64,000 nt of DNA from Carnegiea gigantea (lineage: Eukaryota > Streptophyta > Magnoliopsida > Caryophyllales > Cactaceae). The stretch spans positions 17,501 through 81,500 of the forward strand of contig JAKOGI010002142.1 of assembly GCA_029747015.1 (NCBI GenBank). The letters are read 5' to 3'. Positions within the stretch are counted from its first letter, which is position 1; each line of letters begins with the position of its first letter. Below the pieces are notes generated by a model. The model did no database searches. It saw only the letters and a program-made list of their open reading frames with translations, and was not told the origin of the DNA. Shown here piece after piece: positions 44,060 through 56,119 of the stretch. A program made the position numbers and the translations under genes.

Positions 44060-46700
44060 AAATTTCTCTTTGGTTGCTTTAAGCCTTTAGGAAAACATCA
44101 ATAGCATCATCTTCTTAGGTTTAACATTTTCTTCAATGAATTTAGAGTCGAAAAAATGCAACTTTGCTTTAGTGAATAGCTCGGTATTGCTATTAATCTT
44201 CTTTTTTCCACCATGATAGTACATAAGACATTGGTGGAGGGTCAACTAGCCAAAGTTACTATTCAATGTTTATAGAGTCACAGACATTTAAGCAACAGGT
44301 TATAAGAGTTCTTAGAGTCGATCATGTAGAGGTCACCCATTGTTAGCTTAAGCCAAATCATGTCAATCATATGCTTACTCTCTAGGATAAACCCTTAAGT
44401 CACCATTCAGCTCTTCGAAAGCTCTTCCATTGTGATCCCTAATTCATTCATTGTTGTAGACTTAGGCATGATGTTATTAGCTTACCCTCTATCTACTAAG
44501 GTGCATTTAGCTTTTTGTCCCTGATATAGCCACTAACGGACAAAGGACAATTGTGAGGTTAGAGCTTAGCAACAGGTTATCATCAGTAAAAGTGATGGTC
44601 ATGTTGAAAGTAGTGTACTAAATAATGTCTTTTGTTAATCCACTGACATCCTTAATCTTGATACCGTAAAGCTCAGAGCGCTACAAGGCAACAGCAATAT
44701 GTTGATGCATTTACTCTGACAAATGAAAGATTTTCTTCTAGCTTATGTGTTGGTAAAGCCATAAAACAATTAGAGTCTTATCATCACCTTTCAAAGGATT
44801 TTCATAGTTTTCTTGCACTTTGTCTTCTTCATCTTCTAGTTTATAACACGAAGTCTTGTTGATATTGAGCTTCTCTAAAAAACTCACTAGGGAAAACTTT
44901 TTCAACATGGTAGGTAAAAGGTGTGCTTAAGTAGGTCAAAGAAAAGAATTTTTCTCTTCTTTGCTTTTGTCTTCTTTACGCATTAAGGATTCTTCTTGTT
45001 ATCACCTTTTTGTGATGAAGAGATGGCACCTCAATTTGTTTTTGCTTCCTCGATCTCCACCAAGCGACAAAGGTTAATCCTTCTTTATCCTCATCCAAAA
45101 TGTTCACAGTAAGATTAGTCTCCATCATAAATACTTGGATCGATATTGGGACAACATCAAGGTCCAGGCGCTCAAATTGAATAGTGAATGATTCCTCTCC
45201 TTGGGAGGAAATCACATTGATCTTCACCCTACTATGAAAGTGAGTAGGCCTATGCTGCCATGATAAAGGATAGTACTATACTTGTGCAAAGACAATATCG
45301 GTCTCAATAGAGTAGCCTTAGCCCTATATGATCTTTCTATCCTTAGCTAACTATATAATGGGCTTCTCTAGTGTGATGCACTTTTCAAGAGGATGAGTAA
45401 TGACTTAATGATATTGACAGTTTTGGTGTTAGTAGTCTTTCAGCTTCTTTGGGTTGCTTTGGTTTAGGGTGTTCAACAACCTTGTTCTTAAGTGAATCAT
45501 CCAACATTCATGACAAGTACAAACCAAGAAATGAATGTTCTTTTCTTGAAGCTCCTTCAGCGTAGGTTGCTTCTTTTCAACATCCCTATAGGATAATCCT
45601 TTCTTTCTTCCTGACTTAGGCTTCCCTAAAATTCACATCGGTCCTCCAATGGAGATAGCCATAACTTCCTTTATTGAGGCCTTTGAGGGGGTAGAATTCT
45701 TCTCCCATTTGCCTTTCTCAAATTTGTATGAGAAGATAACGTATGAGAAAGATTTACTATCGTCATTTCCATATAATGTGCCTTATTCATAAGCCCCTAA
45801 AGAGTCCTTGGCCTGCTAATTTATAAAACAAAAAGTAAGTTCCATTCTATGCCCTGAGTGCACATGTCACTAGCTGAGGCTTTGGACAAACTATCCTCGC
45901 ACTTGAGACCAGGTCTGCAGTGACTGATGTAATTAAGAACTGGTTTATTCTTCCACTTATTAGTATTCATTTGTTGCTTCATACTAACAGTATGTTAGGT
46001 GTGTAAAATCAATCAAGGAATTCCTGCTTCATCTGCTGCTATATGTGGGTGGCCGTGGAGCATATGAAGAGCATTAATCCTCTTCCTGTAAGGCTTTGTA
46101 TATAGATGGATATTATAAGATCCCTCCCCTAGTTTACCCTTAACTGCATTCGTTATTAAGATTTAATTTTTCCATACGAACATCAAGCCTAAGGATGAGT
46201 CTTTCTTTGTTTTTGATTCTTCATTAGGGCCTTCACTGTGGTTGGACACTTTTTCAGAGTTTCCTTAGAGAGTCTCTAAAACATGGCCTTTATACTTTCC
46301 AGTTCCTTTGGTGAAGCCAGTAAAGAATCACTACTATTACAGTCGCCATCCTCTACATTAGAAGGCTGAAAGACAAGGTTAGTGTAGCCTTCGAGTTCAT
46401 CCATCCAACAAGGCAAAGTGCGCCTCATGTTGAATATAACAAGATAATTTTGCTTCAAATTGGGGAGAGAAACAGATTGATTGATTCCATTAGTTAGGTA
46501 GTTCAAGTGAAAGTTTTGAGTTTTATGTGGCTGAAAAGTTGGAGTCAGGACTCGTTGCTTTAGGATGACAATGGTCATAACCTTGGTCATGCTCCTAGTC
46601 ATCACCCTGGCGCTTTGATTGCTAGATGCAACACTAGTATTTGCTATTCCAACAGTCTCCTTTGAAAGTTGAGGAATTTTGTTCTTGCAAGTCATATCTG
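44060..46700 (-). pseudogene. Tat-type gypsy gag and protease relic
   Basis: Minus strand, right to left. The N-part is open at 46,695-46,276 (ARVMTRSMTKVM; TLPCWMDELEGYTNLVF). A gag core lies around 46,050-45,790 (QQMKQEFLD, then family-like pieces in shifted frames). A linker with TLKELQEKNI lies near 45,560, and the HPLEKC-type segment near 45,400. A further open piece is at 45,227-44,976. The protease reads NIMPKSTTMNELGITMEEL at about 44,490-44,430, where the family has D-G-G-S-A-V-N-I-M-P, so the catalytic Asp is not preserved in frame. The end is near 44,080. It matches the plant Tat-lineage gag-protease that I know from many genomes. No polymerase remains to its left. Confidence 0.7.
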
Positions 46701-46792
46701 TGTAGTTGTTACAAGCAAAAGCAAATCTTCTGATTCAATGTTCTTCAATGAACTTGGATGTATTTGATCATGAAAGAAGGTCTACGAGGCTT

Positions 46793-46940
46793 AATCTCAA
46801 TCAATAAGAATGCTTAATCTCCCAAGAGTAAATGATACATGTTTGAAGTGCTTGTTGTCTTCTTTTAATCTCAATCAATAAGAATGCTTATCTCCCGAGA
46901 GTAAATGATACATGTTTGAAGTGCTTGTTGTCTTCTTTTA
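46793..46940. repeat. Tandem duplication, unit about 74 bases
   Basis: Two adjacent copies starting AATCTCAATCAATAAGAATG and ending GTTGTCTTCTTTT. They differ by one deleted base and one substitution, so the duplication is recent. Confidence 0.9.
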
Positions 46941-47990
46941 GAGAGAGTGTGTCAACGTTGACCCCTTAAACAAGGGAAGAAGCTCTCCATTCACAGAGGA
47001 ATTAGAGTTAGGATTTTCTCTTTAATATCTCCACAAACAATGGAAATAATAATTTATTTTTATGCATCATTTGTAACATGTGGTGTTTTTCAATTATTTG
47101 CATATTTCCATTAAATATATAGTTTAACAAGCCTCTATAATTAATTTGACAAATGGTACACTATATTGTGCAAAATAAAAGTATTTAATTTTTTATGATG
47201 CGGGTTATGATTTGTGTGAAAATTTTCTGGTATAAAGTCGTTAATTATTAATTAATTTTTGATGATAAATTTGACATCAAGTTGTTAAGGGAGAGTGCTA
47301 TTAGCTAGCATGTTATGTTCTCTTTTACCTTTTTCTTAGGGTTTATGCATTTTGGTTTGATCAATAGGAAATACTAGACGATATATTTCTTCATTTGAGG
47401 AAGATGTGGATGTTGATAATGAAAATACAAATGGTCATGCATTTAAAGAAGTGCCTAACAAGGAGTTGTTGAAGAATGAAATGACAAGTCAAATTTAGTT
47501 TGAGTTCCTTTATGTAGGCTAACTATTGTCATGACTTTTCTTATATCTAGATCAAGCAATATGTAGGAGTTTGAACTCATGGTTTGCGCTTGAATTTCAA
47601 TCGTATATTGTTCGGGTTGTGTACCTTTTATAAACTTTAAATTAATGCATAGCACTTTTGCAAACTTTTAAATGAAAGTGTGCTTTTATTTAGGTTGATT
47701 CTTCTATTGTGGAAAATGGTTATACTTACATATATTTGATTTGATATGCACATATTATAAATAAATATGCACATTTGGGGTGGATTATTACCAAAACATA
47801 TTTTAGTTGGAAAATATCAAGAGGGGTAGTAAGCATAAGAATTATCAACATATTAGAGCTTGATAAAGAATCTTTTTTGGCGGTCATTAATTGACACCAA
47901 CAAATTCGTATTAGACAAGACTAAAAAGTGGGAGAAATTAAAAGAAAGAATTATCAACAAATCCAGCATGTTGGTGAATTTTTTACCCTA
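46941..47990. other. AT-rich intergenic DNA, possible CACTA interior
   Basis: No gene or repeat recognised. It lies next to the right CACTA-like terminus. Confidence 0.3.
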
Positions 47991-48267
47991 GGTTGTATTA
48001 CTCTAATAGATACAGTACATGGTAATACCGGACACCACCAACAAATGATGTATCTGTTTGTAAAATGTGACATTTACTAATGTTAGCTTTCTGTTGGTAT
48101 TGACGAGTAATCAGAGCTAATTGTAATACATGTTGGCACAACATATACCATCACCCTACAACCAGTCTACTGGCAGACAAATATTTGTTGGCATAATATT
48201 CTACCAATGGAAAATGTACTTATTATAATAGAAATGATCACATTGGTAAAAAGTCATTTTTTTGGTG
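47990..48267 (-). mobile_element. CACTA-like right terminus, inverted relative to 2,359
   Basis: Read inward from 48,267 on the minus strand: CACCAAAAAAATGAC then TTTTTACCAA, followed by TG..CATTT and AAG..CATTTT blocks in the same order as the left end at 2,359. About two thirds of the first 60 bases agree. Subterminal motifs ACCAACAAAT/ATTTGTTGG recur several times to about 47,990. The outermost bases have decayed from CACTA. The flanking trinucleotides (GTG on the left, AGG on the right) do not match, so a single element is not proven. Confidence 0.5.
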
Positions 48268-50664
48268 AGGACAAATCTCTAGAACCTTTTATCTTGGGTC
48301 GTATTCTTTGTTACTTTTTAATGTACCATCTTGAGTTTAGTCACCTCATTTCAATTCCTGTTTGATGTTGCACTATGCTTTTTTCATTCCAAAGCCTCAA
48401 TCCGATCATACCTCATGGATGCATCTATACCCCTTTTCTTAATGTGATTAAACAATTTGAGTCTTGCTTGTTTCATTTAATATTTCATTGCTAGCACTCA
48501 TATCTATTCTCTAGTAATTTCATTCATCCTTGTGCTATTCAACCTTCTATCACCACACATCCTCATGTCTGCAACCTTTGTTATTTGAAATTTAATATTC
48601 TCAATCAACCAACACCTAGTGTTATATAAAAGGATGGTTGGAGTATGATTCATAACCCTCCTTTCATTTTCCTACGTAAGACCTTTTTTCCATTGTATAT
48701 TTAACCATATATAACAAACACTATTTAATATGAATTTTTTATAAATATGAATTTGTTAAATTAAGACTCATAAAATTAATGTGAGCCTATCAAAAAGAAG
48801 GATCCAAAATATTATGTATGTGAAATAAAATAGGAACTTCTAAATTAAGACCCTTTGTATGCTCATATTAACTTAAGTCCAAAAAAATGGATAGATGGCC
48901 TCACTCTCCAACTATTTATTCCTGATTACCTTAAGCAAATCCAAATATTAAGAACTTAAACTAGAAAGCAACACAATTATATAAGGGGGGAATTTTGTTC
49001 AATGGATGAACTTCCACCCAATGAAGTAGTATAAATAAAAATTATGCATATAAAAAGTGTCTATTTGGTGGTTACTCGAAAACTAAAACGCAAAGCAAAA
49101 TAAAATTAAAAAAAGGCGGAGTTAAGCAAGCCAACTGGATAATGCCCGTTTGCTCCACCATTGCTGCGTCCCAAGGCTAAGAAGTTACCCAAGTTTACTT
49201 AAACTGCTTCTCATCAATATCAGTACTATAAAAACTAAGAAGCCAGAATAAGACAGAAGAAAAGAAAAAAATCACTAAGCAAAAAGGAAAGGAAACTAGA
49301 AAATAAAGAATAGAGACCAACATTCAAAAATGTGAAGAAGAAGAAGTAGAGAAGTAAGAGACTGGGAACATGAAGAAGAAGAATAAAAGAAGCACCAGGA
49401 AACTAGTAAAAGGGAAGAAAATAGAAAATTGAAGGTATCAAATTCCTCCAATTGGAATTCCCAATGGTATGTTCTTGATTATAAGTTCATCAAAGACTTA
49501 TCCTTCTCCAACATCCATTACCTTAGTTTCATGTCCATCTCTCCATGGATGTTTATCTCAACGATAATGCATCCCATAACTACGACCCTAGTGACTTATC
49601 ACAGTAGCCACCAAATTTGAGCTATGTAGTGCATTCAACCAAAATTAAGTCATTAAAGATTTAAGATAAATCAGATTCTTTGGAATCCCTAGTCTTTGGA
49701 GACTGCAATAAATCACCTCCTTCAAGAGTTCGAGTTCTTAAGGACTTAAATAAATCAAATCCAGCAATCCTAAGTCTTGCCAAGTCTGCAAACACAAAGA
49801 TCATATCAGGCCTTGTGTCTCGAAGGACTCATACAATCATGGACTCTACTAAATCTCAGATCCCATAGGATCCATAAACTTAGATCCTGATCGATCCCTG
49901 GTTCTGCAGGAGCCCCAAAAGAAGAAGAAACGGCATATAGAGGTTGTGTTCCACCATCAACATTCCTGGATTACAGTGATATCCCATCATATAATGTGAA
50001 CTAAAAGGATTAAAATAGGAGAAGAGGACCAACAACAAAGGATGAAGGAGCAAAATCCATAATAAAAATAATATGAAGTATGAAGCTGCAAATAACCCCT
50101 TGGCATAAGTTTCTAATTTGAAAAGACATTCCTTTGTTTCAACAATAAGCTATGATCAAACATTTATTTGACTCCACCCCCCAAAAGTAAAAGCTTTACT
50201 TTCACCAAATTAAGACAAAAATAAAGATATTAATGGGAGCAAGATCAATTAGCTACTCTCAGGTACCCTAAATTTTAAGGTAATTGTTTTTAGGCCCCTA
50301 ACTTTTTAAAACTAATTTAAGGGTACCCTATGTTTTTGGATAATAAATTCTTAGGTCATTTTTCTTATTATTTTGGCTCAAAGCTTTAAAAAATTACAAC
50401 TTTGACCTCAAATAGGGTATTTCTAATAATTTTTCTATTTTGGAGGGGTTTTTTAGGAAATATGATTGTTTTAAATGATTTAACTTCTTATAATAACTTT
50501 ACTCGTCCTAGTTATCACAATCTACTACTTGTATGATTAAGCATTATATATTCTATGATTATAGGGCTACCATTCTTAGCCAAATAATATAATCTAATTA
50601 GAGAGCTTTGACCATTACTTGAACTCAACTGGCATTAAACCCTATTGTTCTTCTAACTTCCAGT
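48268..50664. other. Intergenic DNA
   Basis: AT-rich with purine-rich runs at 49,240-49,430. Short frames at 49,429 and 49,680 show no motif. The last five bases before the Athila LTR are CCAGT. Nothing else recognised. Confidence 0.4.
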
Positions 50665-52581
50665 TGTTCGTGCCAAAAATATGTTATTTTTATGATATTT
50701 TTATACCCGGTTTATGCTCGGACTAATTGTTATTTTTAGATTTTTATTTGATTTAATTTTTGTTTCATAGGTATTGAATAAATAGAGAAAAAATAAAGCC
50801 TAAAATCTTCCTCAGCTCACGCATACATCACGTGACTCGTTACCCCCCTTATCTTTCTCATTCTCTCTCCTCTGAAACTAGAAAACCCGATGCCCCTTCC
50901 TTATTTCAGTTCAACCTCACTCTCTCTCTAAACCTCCAACGCCTTCAGCCATTTTCATCCCTATCCACCACTCCAAATGCCAACATATCACCACCAGCGT
51001 AGCATGTTAGCACCACGTCATCTCCACCGTACACACCATCTTCGAATTAAGGGACGAGGTTGAAGCTTGCTTGAGTATAATTCGAAGAATTCGGCTCCAG
51101 AGAAGAGGTTGGGAAGTTTTTAGGGTTCCAATTAGTTTTAATTTCTAGTTTTTAGGCTTCAATTTATATGTTTTCGATTTCCAGATTTAGGGTTTAAGGT
51201 TTGAAAATTCAGGTTAGGGTTTGATGTTAGATTGGTTTTTGGTTCCGAACTCCATGTAATTAAGCTGCGATTTCGTGGTTGCCAGATGAAATTCATGGTT
51301 TTCAGTTTGTTTTTGTAATATTTTGGAGTTGGTTTGTTTAACTTTAGTCACCATTTCGTCGAGCCTGGTCATGGTGATTCTACCATTGTTTGCAGTTGTT
51401 GGAGCTCCAAAAATGGAGTGCTTGTGTTTGTCTGAGCTACAAAGCAAGGACGCCTTGAGCTCTGTTTTCCTTCTCCCATTTCCCCTATTCGCATTTCCCC
51501 TTTTCCCTTGAATCTTTCCCCTCTTCGCGAGCTGGGCAAGGTCTCGGTTGATGCTCCCTGCCTCCCCCTATGAATCAGAGATGTTGATGGTCGAGATGGG
51601 TCAAAGTGTTTAATGGCAGACTTATCTCTCTTACTTCGTCTTCTCTGTTTCAGGTTCTAATTCGTTGCTCTGTTTCTCTATTTCTGTTCTCAATCGCATC
51701 CTGGTAGCTAATTTTTCTTTTTTTTTTTTAGTGGTTTGGTTGATGTGATTATATTCTGGTTTTAGTTGAGCTGATTTAGTTGATTTTAGTAGTTCGATTG
51801 ATTTAGTTGATCATATTTTAGTAGTTTCATTGATGTGATCAAATAGTTCATTGCTTAGTTGGTCATTTTCTCCTCTGCAACCCTTTTCTAGATTTGAAAA
51901 CTTGGAGGCTTTGATGCAACAATGGTTTGAGATGATACCACTGATTATATTTGGCTTTGATTCGTAGCTGTGAGTTTGAGGGTTTTAGTTCTGTTTAAAT
52001 GATTTAAATTGGTTCTGTTGTTGCTTTGTTTCAATTCAAGCATTAGTTTGATTTTGCATTTTCGTGACTCAATTAATGCTTTCGTTTGATGCACTGAAAC
52101 CATTCCCGAAACCTACTACCCCCCTCACTTGAACTGACCTTCATTTGCTTACTTCGAATTTAGAATGATATGACTTGCTATCTCCAATCGCTTGGCATTT
52201 ACAATATGATGTTGTGGCTGGTGACAATTAGTTTCATTTGCATTCTTGACTGTACTTATTTAATTGTGATGGATTGTGGAGTACATTTGACCCCTGGATT
52301 GTGCCGGTGTTGACTGCCTTCATTTTTAGAATACTTCAATTTGCGACATTTGGATCCTATTGGAGTTAGAGCATAGTTGGGGATTATTTAGAATTTCATT
52401 TGTTTATAATCCATGTTTTACTTGTTTATTGTTTAATTAGCTTAGGATGTCGCTAGAGTAGTTTAAACTCATGCTAAGTGACCTTAATCTCTTCCATCGT
52501 CCCTGTGGAGATGACCCTCAAGTACTACGATGGTAGTCGTATACTTGTGGCACTTCATATTACACTCAAAATTATCGTACA
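50665..52581 (+). repeat. 5' LTR of the Athila-type element
   Basis: About 1,917 bases, from TGTTCGTGCCAAAAATATG to ATCGTACA. It matches the LTR copies at 60,121 and 62,101 but lacks a short CCCCTCCCTTGTTTTC-like block present in both (near 51,353). Short frames inside it are conserved only because the LTR is. Confidence 0.85.
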
Positions 52582-52587
52582 AGTTTT

Positions 52588-52605
52588 TGGCGCCGTTGCC
52601 GGGGA
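52588..52605 (+). other. Primer-binding site (tRNA-Asp)
   Basis: TGGCGCCGTTGCCGGGGA, fully complementary to the 3' end of plant tRNA-Asp, six bases after the LTR end. Diagnostic for Athila-type elements. Confidence 0.95.
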
Positions 52606-53330
52606 TGGTGGCATAAGATTAGGTCGCATTTTCTTTTTCATAGCTACTTGAATATTAGGTTGCTTTATTATGTTAGTAAGTTGTGACTTGATTTAGTGCA
52701 TTCCTTAAGCTTTTAAAAATCCCAAAAAAAAAAAATTGGAAAAGCAGAAAACTGAAAAAAAAAATTAGAAAAACTTGAAACCCACAAAAAAATTGAAAAA
52801 CAAAATTTAAAAACCTGAAAAACAAAGTGGCAAGTTTATGTTTCCCTCAGTTTGAGCACTTTTCTTTTTCTTAGTATCGTTCTTATTAGTTCCTTATGCT
52901 TTGAGTTACTTTGTTAATTCATTGTGATTTATTTAGTTCATTTCTTAAAAAAATCCAAAAACCCATAAAAATTTAGGAAAACTTGAGACTTCAAAAGAAA
53001 AGTTTGATTGAAAAGCTCTAAAAACAAATGACGTAGAATTGATTTATGGCTTTAGTTGCTTTATTTTGTTGTTTTGTAGTTTTAGGATTAAGTTAGTAAT
53101 TTGAATTTGGTTTTGGTTGGAATTTGTCTTATCTCTATTTTAGGGATTGATTAACTATTCGATTTGGCTACCTTTTGTTTGTAAATCATCTTTAGGATTG
53201 AGTAACATTTTGACTTGATTTTGTGCTTAAGAAAAAGGAAAAAAAATTAGAAAATTCAAAAAAAAGAAAGAAAGAGAAAAAACCAAAAACAGGACATTTT
53301 GTGAAGGTGTGGGGTTTTTATAACTAATTG
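52606..53330 (+). other. Leader of the Athila-type element
   Basis: A-rich, with runs such as 'aaaaaaattggaaaa' and 'aaaattagaaaaactt', and non-coding. The same leader recurs from 63,411 to the window end. Confidence 0.7.
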
Positions 53331-53359
53331 GGTTAGAGACCCTGAAAATCAAAGGCTCA

Positions 53360-55200
53360 TTAGGAGTGAGCCCAACCCTGACTTAGAACCCGAACCTAAA
53401 CCTAAGCTTGAGTTAGATAATATGGCACAAGAAAGGACTTTGAGTAATATTTTCTACCCTCCTAGGACTACTTTGTTATGCCTAATCTTGCACCAAATGT
53501 GACCTTTGAATTAAAACTCCATTATACTCAGGTGCTTGTAAATTTACAGGCTTAGAGGATGCTTATTTATTTTTGAGGGAATTCGAAAAAGTTTGTTCAA
53601 TGATGCATTTTCCTATTATTCTCATTGATGTTATACGGATGAAATTGATTCCTTTTGCTTTAAAAGATTATGCTAAACATTGGATGCATGGCTTGGCTGC
53701 TAATTCTGTTACTTCTTGGAATGATTTTGTAAGATTATTATTAGGAAAATATTTCCCTAATGCCAAAACTGTTAAGTTGAGGGATAGAATCAATCAATTT
53801 GTGCAACTTGATAGGAAATTATTTTGGAAATATTTTGATAGGTTCAAAACCTTGTTGGCCCAAAGTCCCCATCATGGTTTAGACCAAGCACGTTTGTGCC
53901 AGATTGCATATGAAGGACTTTACCAACAGACTAGGATCAGGGTAGAGTCCATGTGTCAGGGTGGCTTTCTTTTTAAGAGCGACATAGCTGCTTGGGAGTT
54001 TTTAGAGGACTTGGCTGAGAAAACCATGCAGTGGAAAACCGCTCATGATGACAGCGTGAGTTCTAGGTTTACAAGGGGTGGGTTGCATTTTGTTTCTAAT
54101 GCAAGTCACTTGATGTCTAAGATTGCTATTTTAGAAAATATGTTGAAGGGATTATCCTCTTAGATGTCCCAGTTATCTCAGACATTTATAGTGTCTTGTT
54201 CTCATTACCAGGCCCTAGATCATTCTTTGAGTGCTTGTCCTTATTCTACTCATCAGTTAGCAACTAAATAAGAGTAAGCAAGTATGGCCTTCCAGAGACC
54301 TAAGAATGATCCCTTCTGTCTTTACTACAACATAGGGTGGAGAAATCACCCTAACTTTTTATAGAATAGTGGATTAAATGCTACGGTTCTAACTCTCAAC
54401 TTGGCTTGTTTCCTGGAAACAACTCCAAACCTATCTCTCATCCTTTAAATTCCTTTCATGGACCGGCTTTTTCAGGTGTACCTAATGCACATAAACCTCC
54501 ACCGCCTATAGCTCAAGTTCAACCTTCCCCTACTTATATTAATATTAATCAATTGAAAAGGAGAATCAATAACAATGCAGAGAGAATGATTAATGCTAAC
54601 ATGAAAAGAATGATAAGAATGATGACCAGAGAGTTTTTTCAGTTAGCATCATCTTTTAGAGAACCAGGTGCTTTCCCGAGTCAACCTGAGGTGAACCCTA
54701 AGGGTCATGCCTCCCTTTCTTCTGATAACCCTAGTGAGCCTATGAGGAAAGTGAATGCGGTTATATTTCCTCGTTTTTATCGAGAGGTTGATAACCAAGT
54801 GAGAAATGCTAATGAACCTTGTAGATATCCTCACCAATTCTTCAAAAGTTCTTCTTCCTCTTCTCTTCTAGAGATTGGTTCATCCAGTCAGTTAGGGGAT
54901 GCTACTAATGGTGTCCCCAATGCTTCAGATAGTCCTTCCCCTCCTGAATCACCTTCTAAGAAAGAGGAGTTTAAAGAGAAAGACTCATCTGACTTAGAAA
55001 ATTCTTCACCTTCTAAGGATTCTTCCTCCCCTTCTTCTTCTGATAAAATCCAGATGCCTTTACCTCCTTTTCCCCATCAACTAAAGAAGAAAGATCAAGA
55101 TCATATTGAGAAGATGAGAGAGACATTCTCTCAAGTAAAGATCAACATTTCATTGCTTAATGCTATTTACAGATGCCTCTATATGCTAGATTCTTAAAGG
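53360..55200 (+). pseudogene. Athila gag relic
   Basis: The capsid part is open at 53,573-54,163: MKLIPFALKDYAKHWMHGLA, then LLLGKYFPNAKTVKLRDRI and LLAQSPHHGLDQARL, typical of Athila gag. Upstream coding from about 53,360 (ERTLSNIFYPPRT) is in other frames. A stop and shift at about 54,163-54,400 separate a second open piece (54,406-55,197), rich in Asn, Ser and Pro with a Met/Arg-rich helix. The zinc knuckle expected between them is not intact (54,215-54,330 keeps only scattered Cys and His). Not functional as a single protein. Confidence 0.8.
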
Positions 55201-55286
55201 AGCTATGTACGACCAAGAAAGCAACTGGTGTACCTAAGAAGGCTTTCTTGACCTTTGGTGCTAATTTGATCCTTTCTTAGATCCCG

Positions 55287-55820
55287 GTGAAGTATAAGGA
55301 CCCCAGTTGCCCTACTCTGTTTATAGTCATAGGGGACAAAGTTATTCACAGAGCATTGCTTGACCTAAGAGCTAGTGTTAACTTGCTACCCTTTACTGAG
55401 CATGAGAGGCTGGAGTTAGATGAGCTTAAACCCACTAAGATGGTCATTCAACTGGCTGATAGACTGACTAGGGTGCTCAGGGGGATAGTCGAGGATGTGC
55501 TGATTAGAGTGGGTGAATTTATTTACCGAGTGGACTTTGTCGTGATTGAACTGGAGAAGGTGTCCAACTTAGCTAGCCAAGTTCCTGTGATTCTAGAATA
55601 TCCTTTCTTAGCCACTACCAATGCCCTCATTAATTGCAGGAATGGTATGATGAGACTGTCTTCTGGCAACATGACTGTAGAATTGAACATCTTTAAGATA
55701 CAAAGACAGCCTTCTGGATTTGATGATGTGGAATTTTCCACTCTTAACTTAGCAGGGGATTCTATATTCGATGATGCCTTTGATGATGTATTTGCTATGA
55801 TTATGAGTCATTTCTTATAG
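55287..55820 (+). pseudogene. Athila aspartic protease, active site altered
   Basis: An open stretch of 177 codons resembling the Athila protease: HRALLDLRASVNLLPF, VIQLADR, VLIRVGEFIYRVDFVVIE and VILEYPFLATTNALINC. Working copies have D-L-G-A-S; here it is D-L-R-A-S, so the essential Gly after the catalytic Asp is Arg. Likewise LGRPFLAT reads LEYPFLAT. Both changes would be expected to end activity. It is not joined in frame to gag or to the polymerase. Confidence 0.8.
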
Positions 55821-56119
55821 ATGATGAGCCTGAATATGATGTGTTAGAATTTGATGACTTGTGCTCTACTGTTGATTGTCCGCTCACAGCTGTTTCTGAA
55901 TCTGCTACTGAATCTGTTTCCCCTATTGCTCTTGAATTGAAACCTCTTCCTGACTCTCTGAAGTATGCATTTCTAGGACTCCATGAATAACTTACCTGTT
56001 ATAATTGCTTCTGATCTGGATCGCGACTAAGAGGATAAACTGATCACTTGACTTAGAGAGAACAAAGAAGCTCTAGGATGGACTTTAGGGGATATTAAGG
56101 GTATTAATCCTTCTATTGT

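Noticed and set aside
50780..51100. Host gene promoter and 5' exon, suggested by CT-rich DNA upstream of 'atg' frames
   Set aside because: The same sequence recurs at 60,240-60,560 as part of the Athila LTR.
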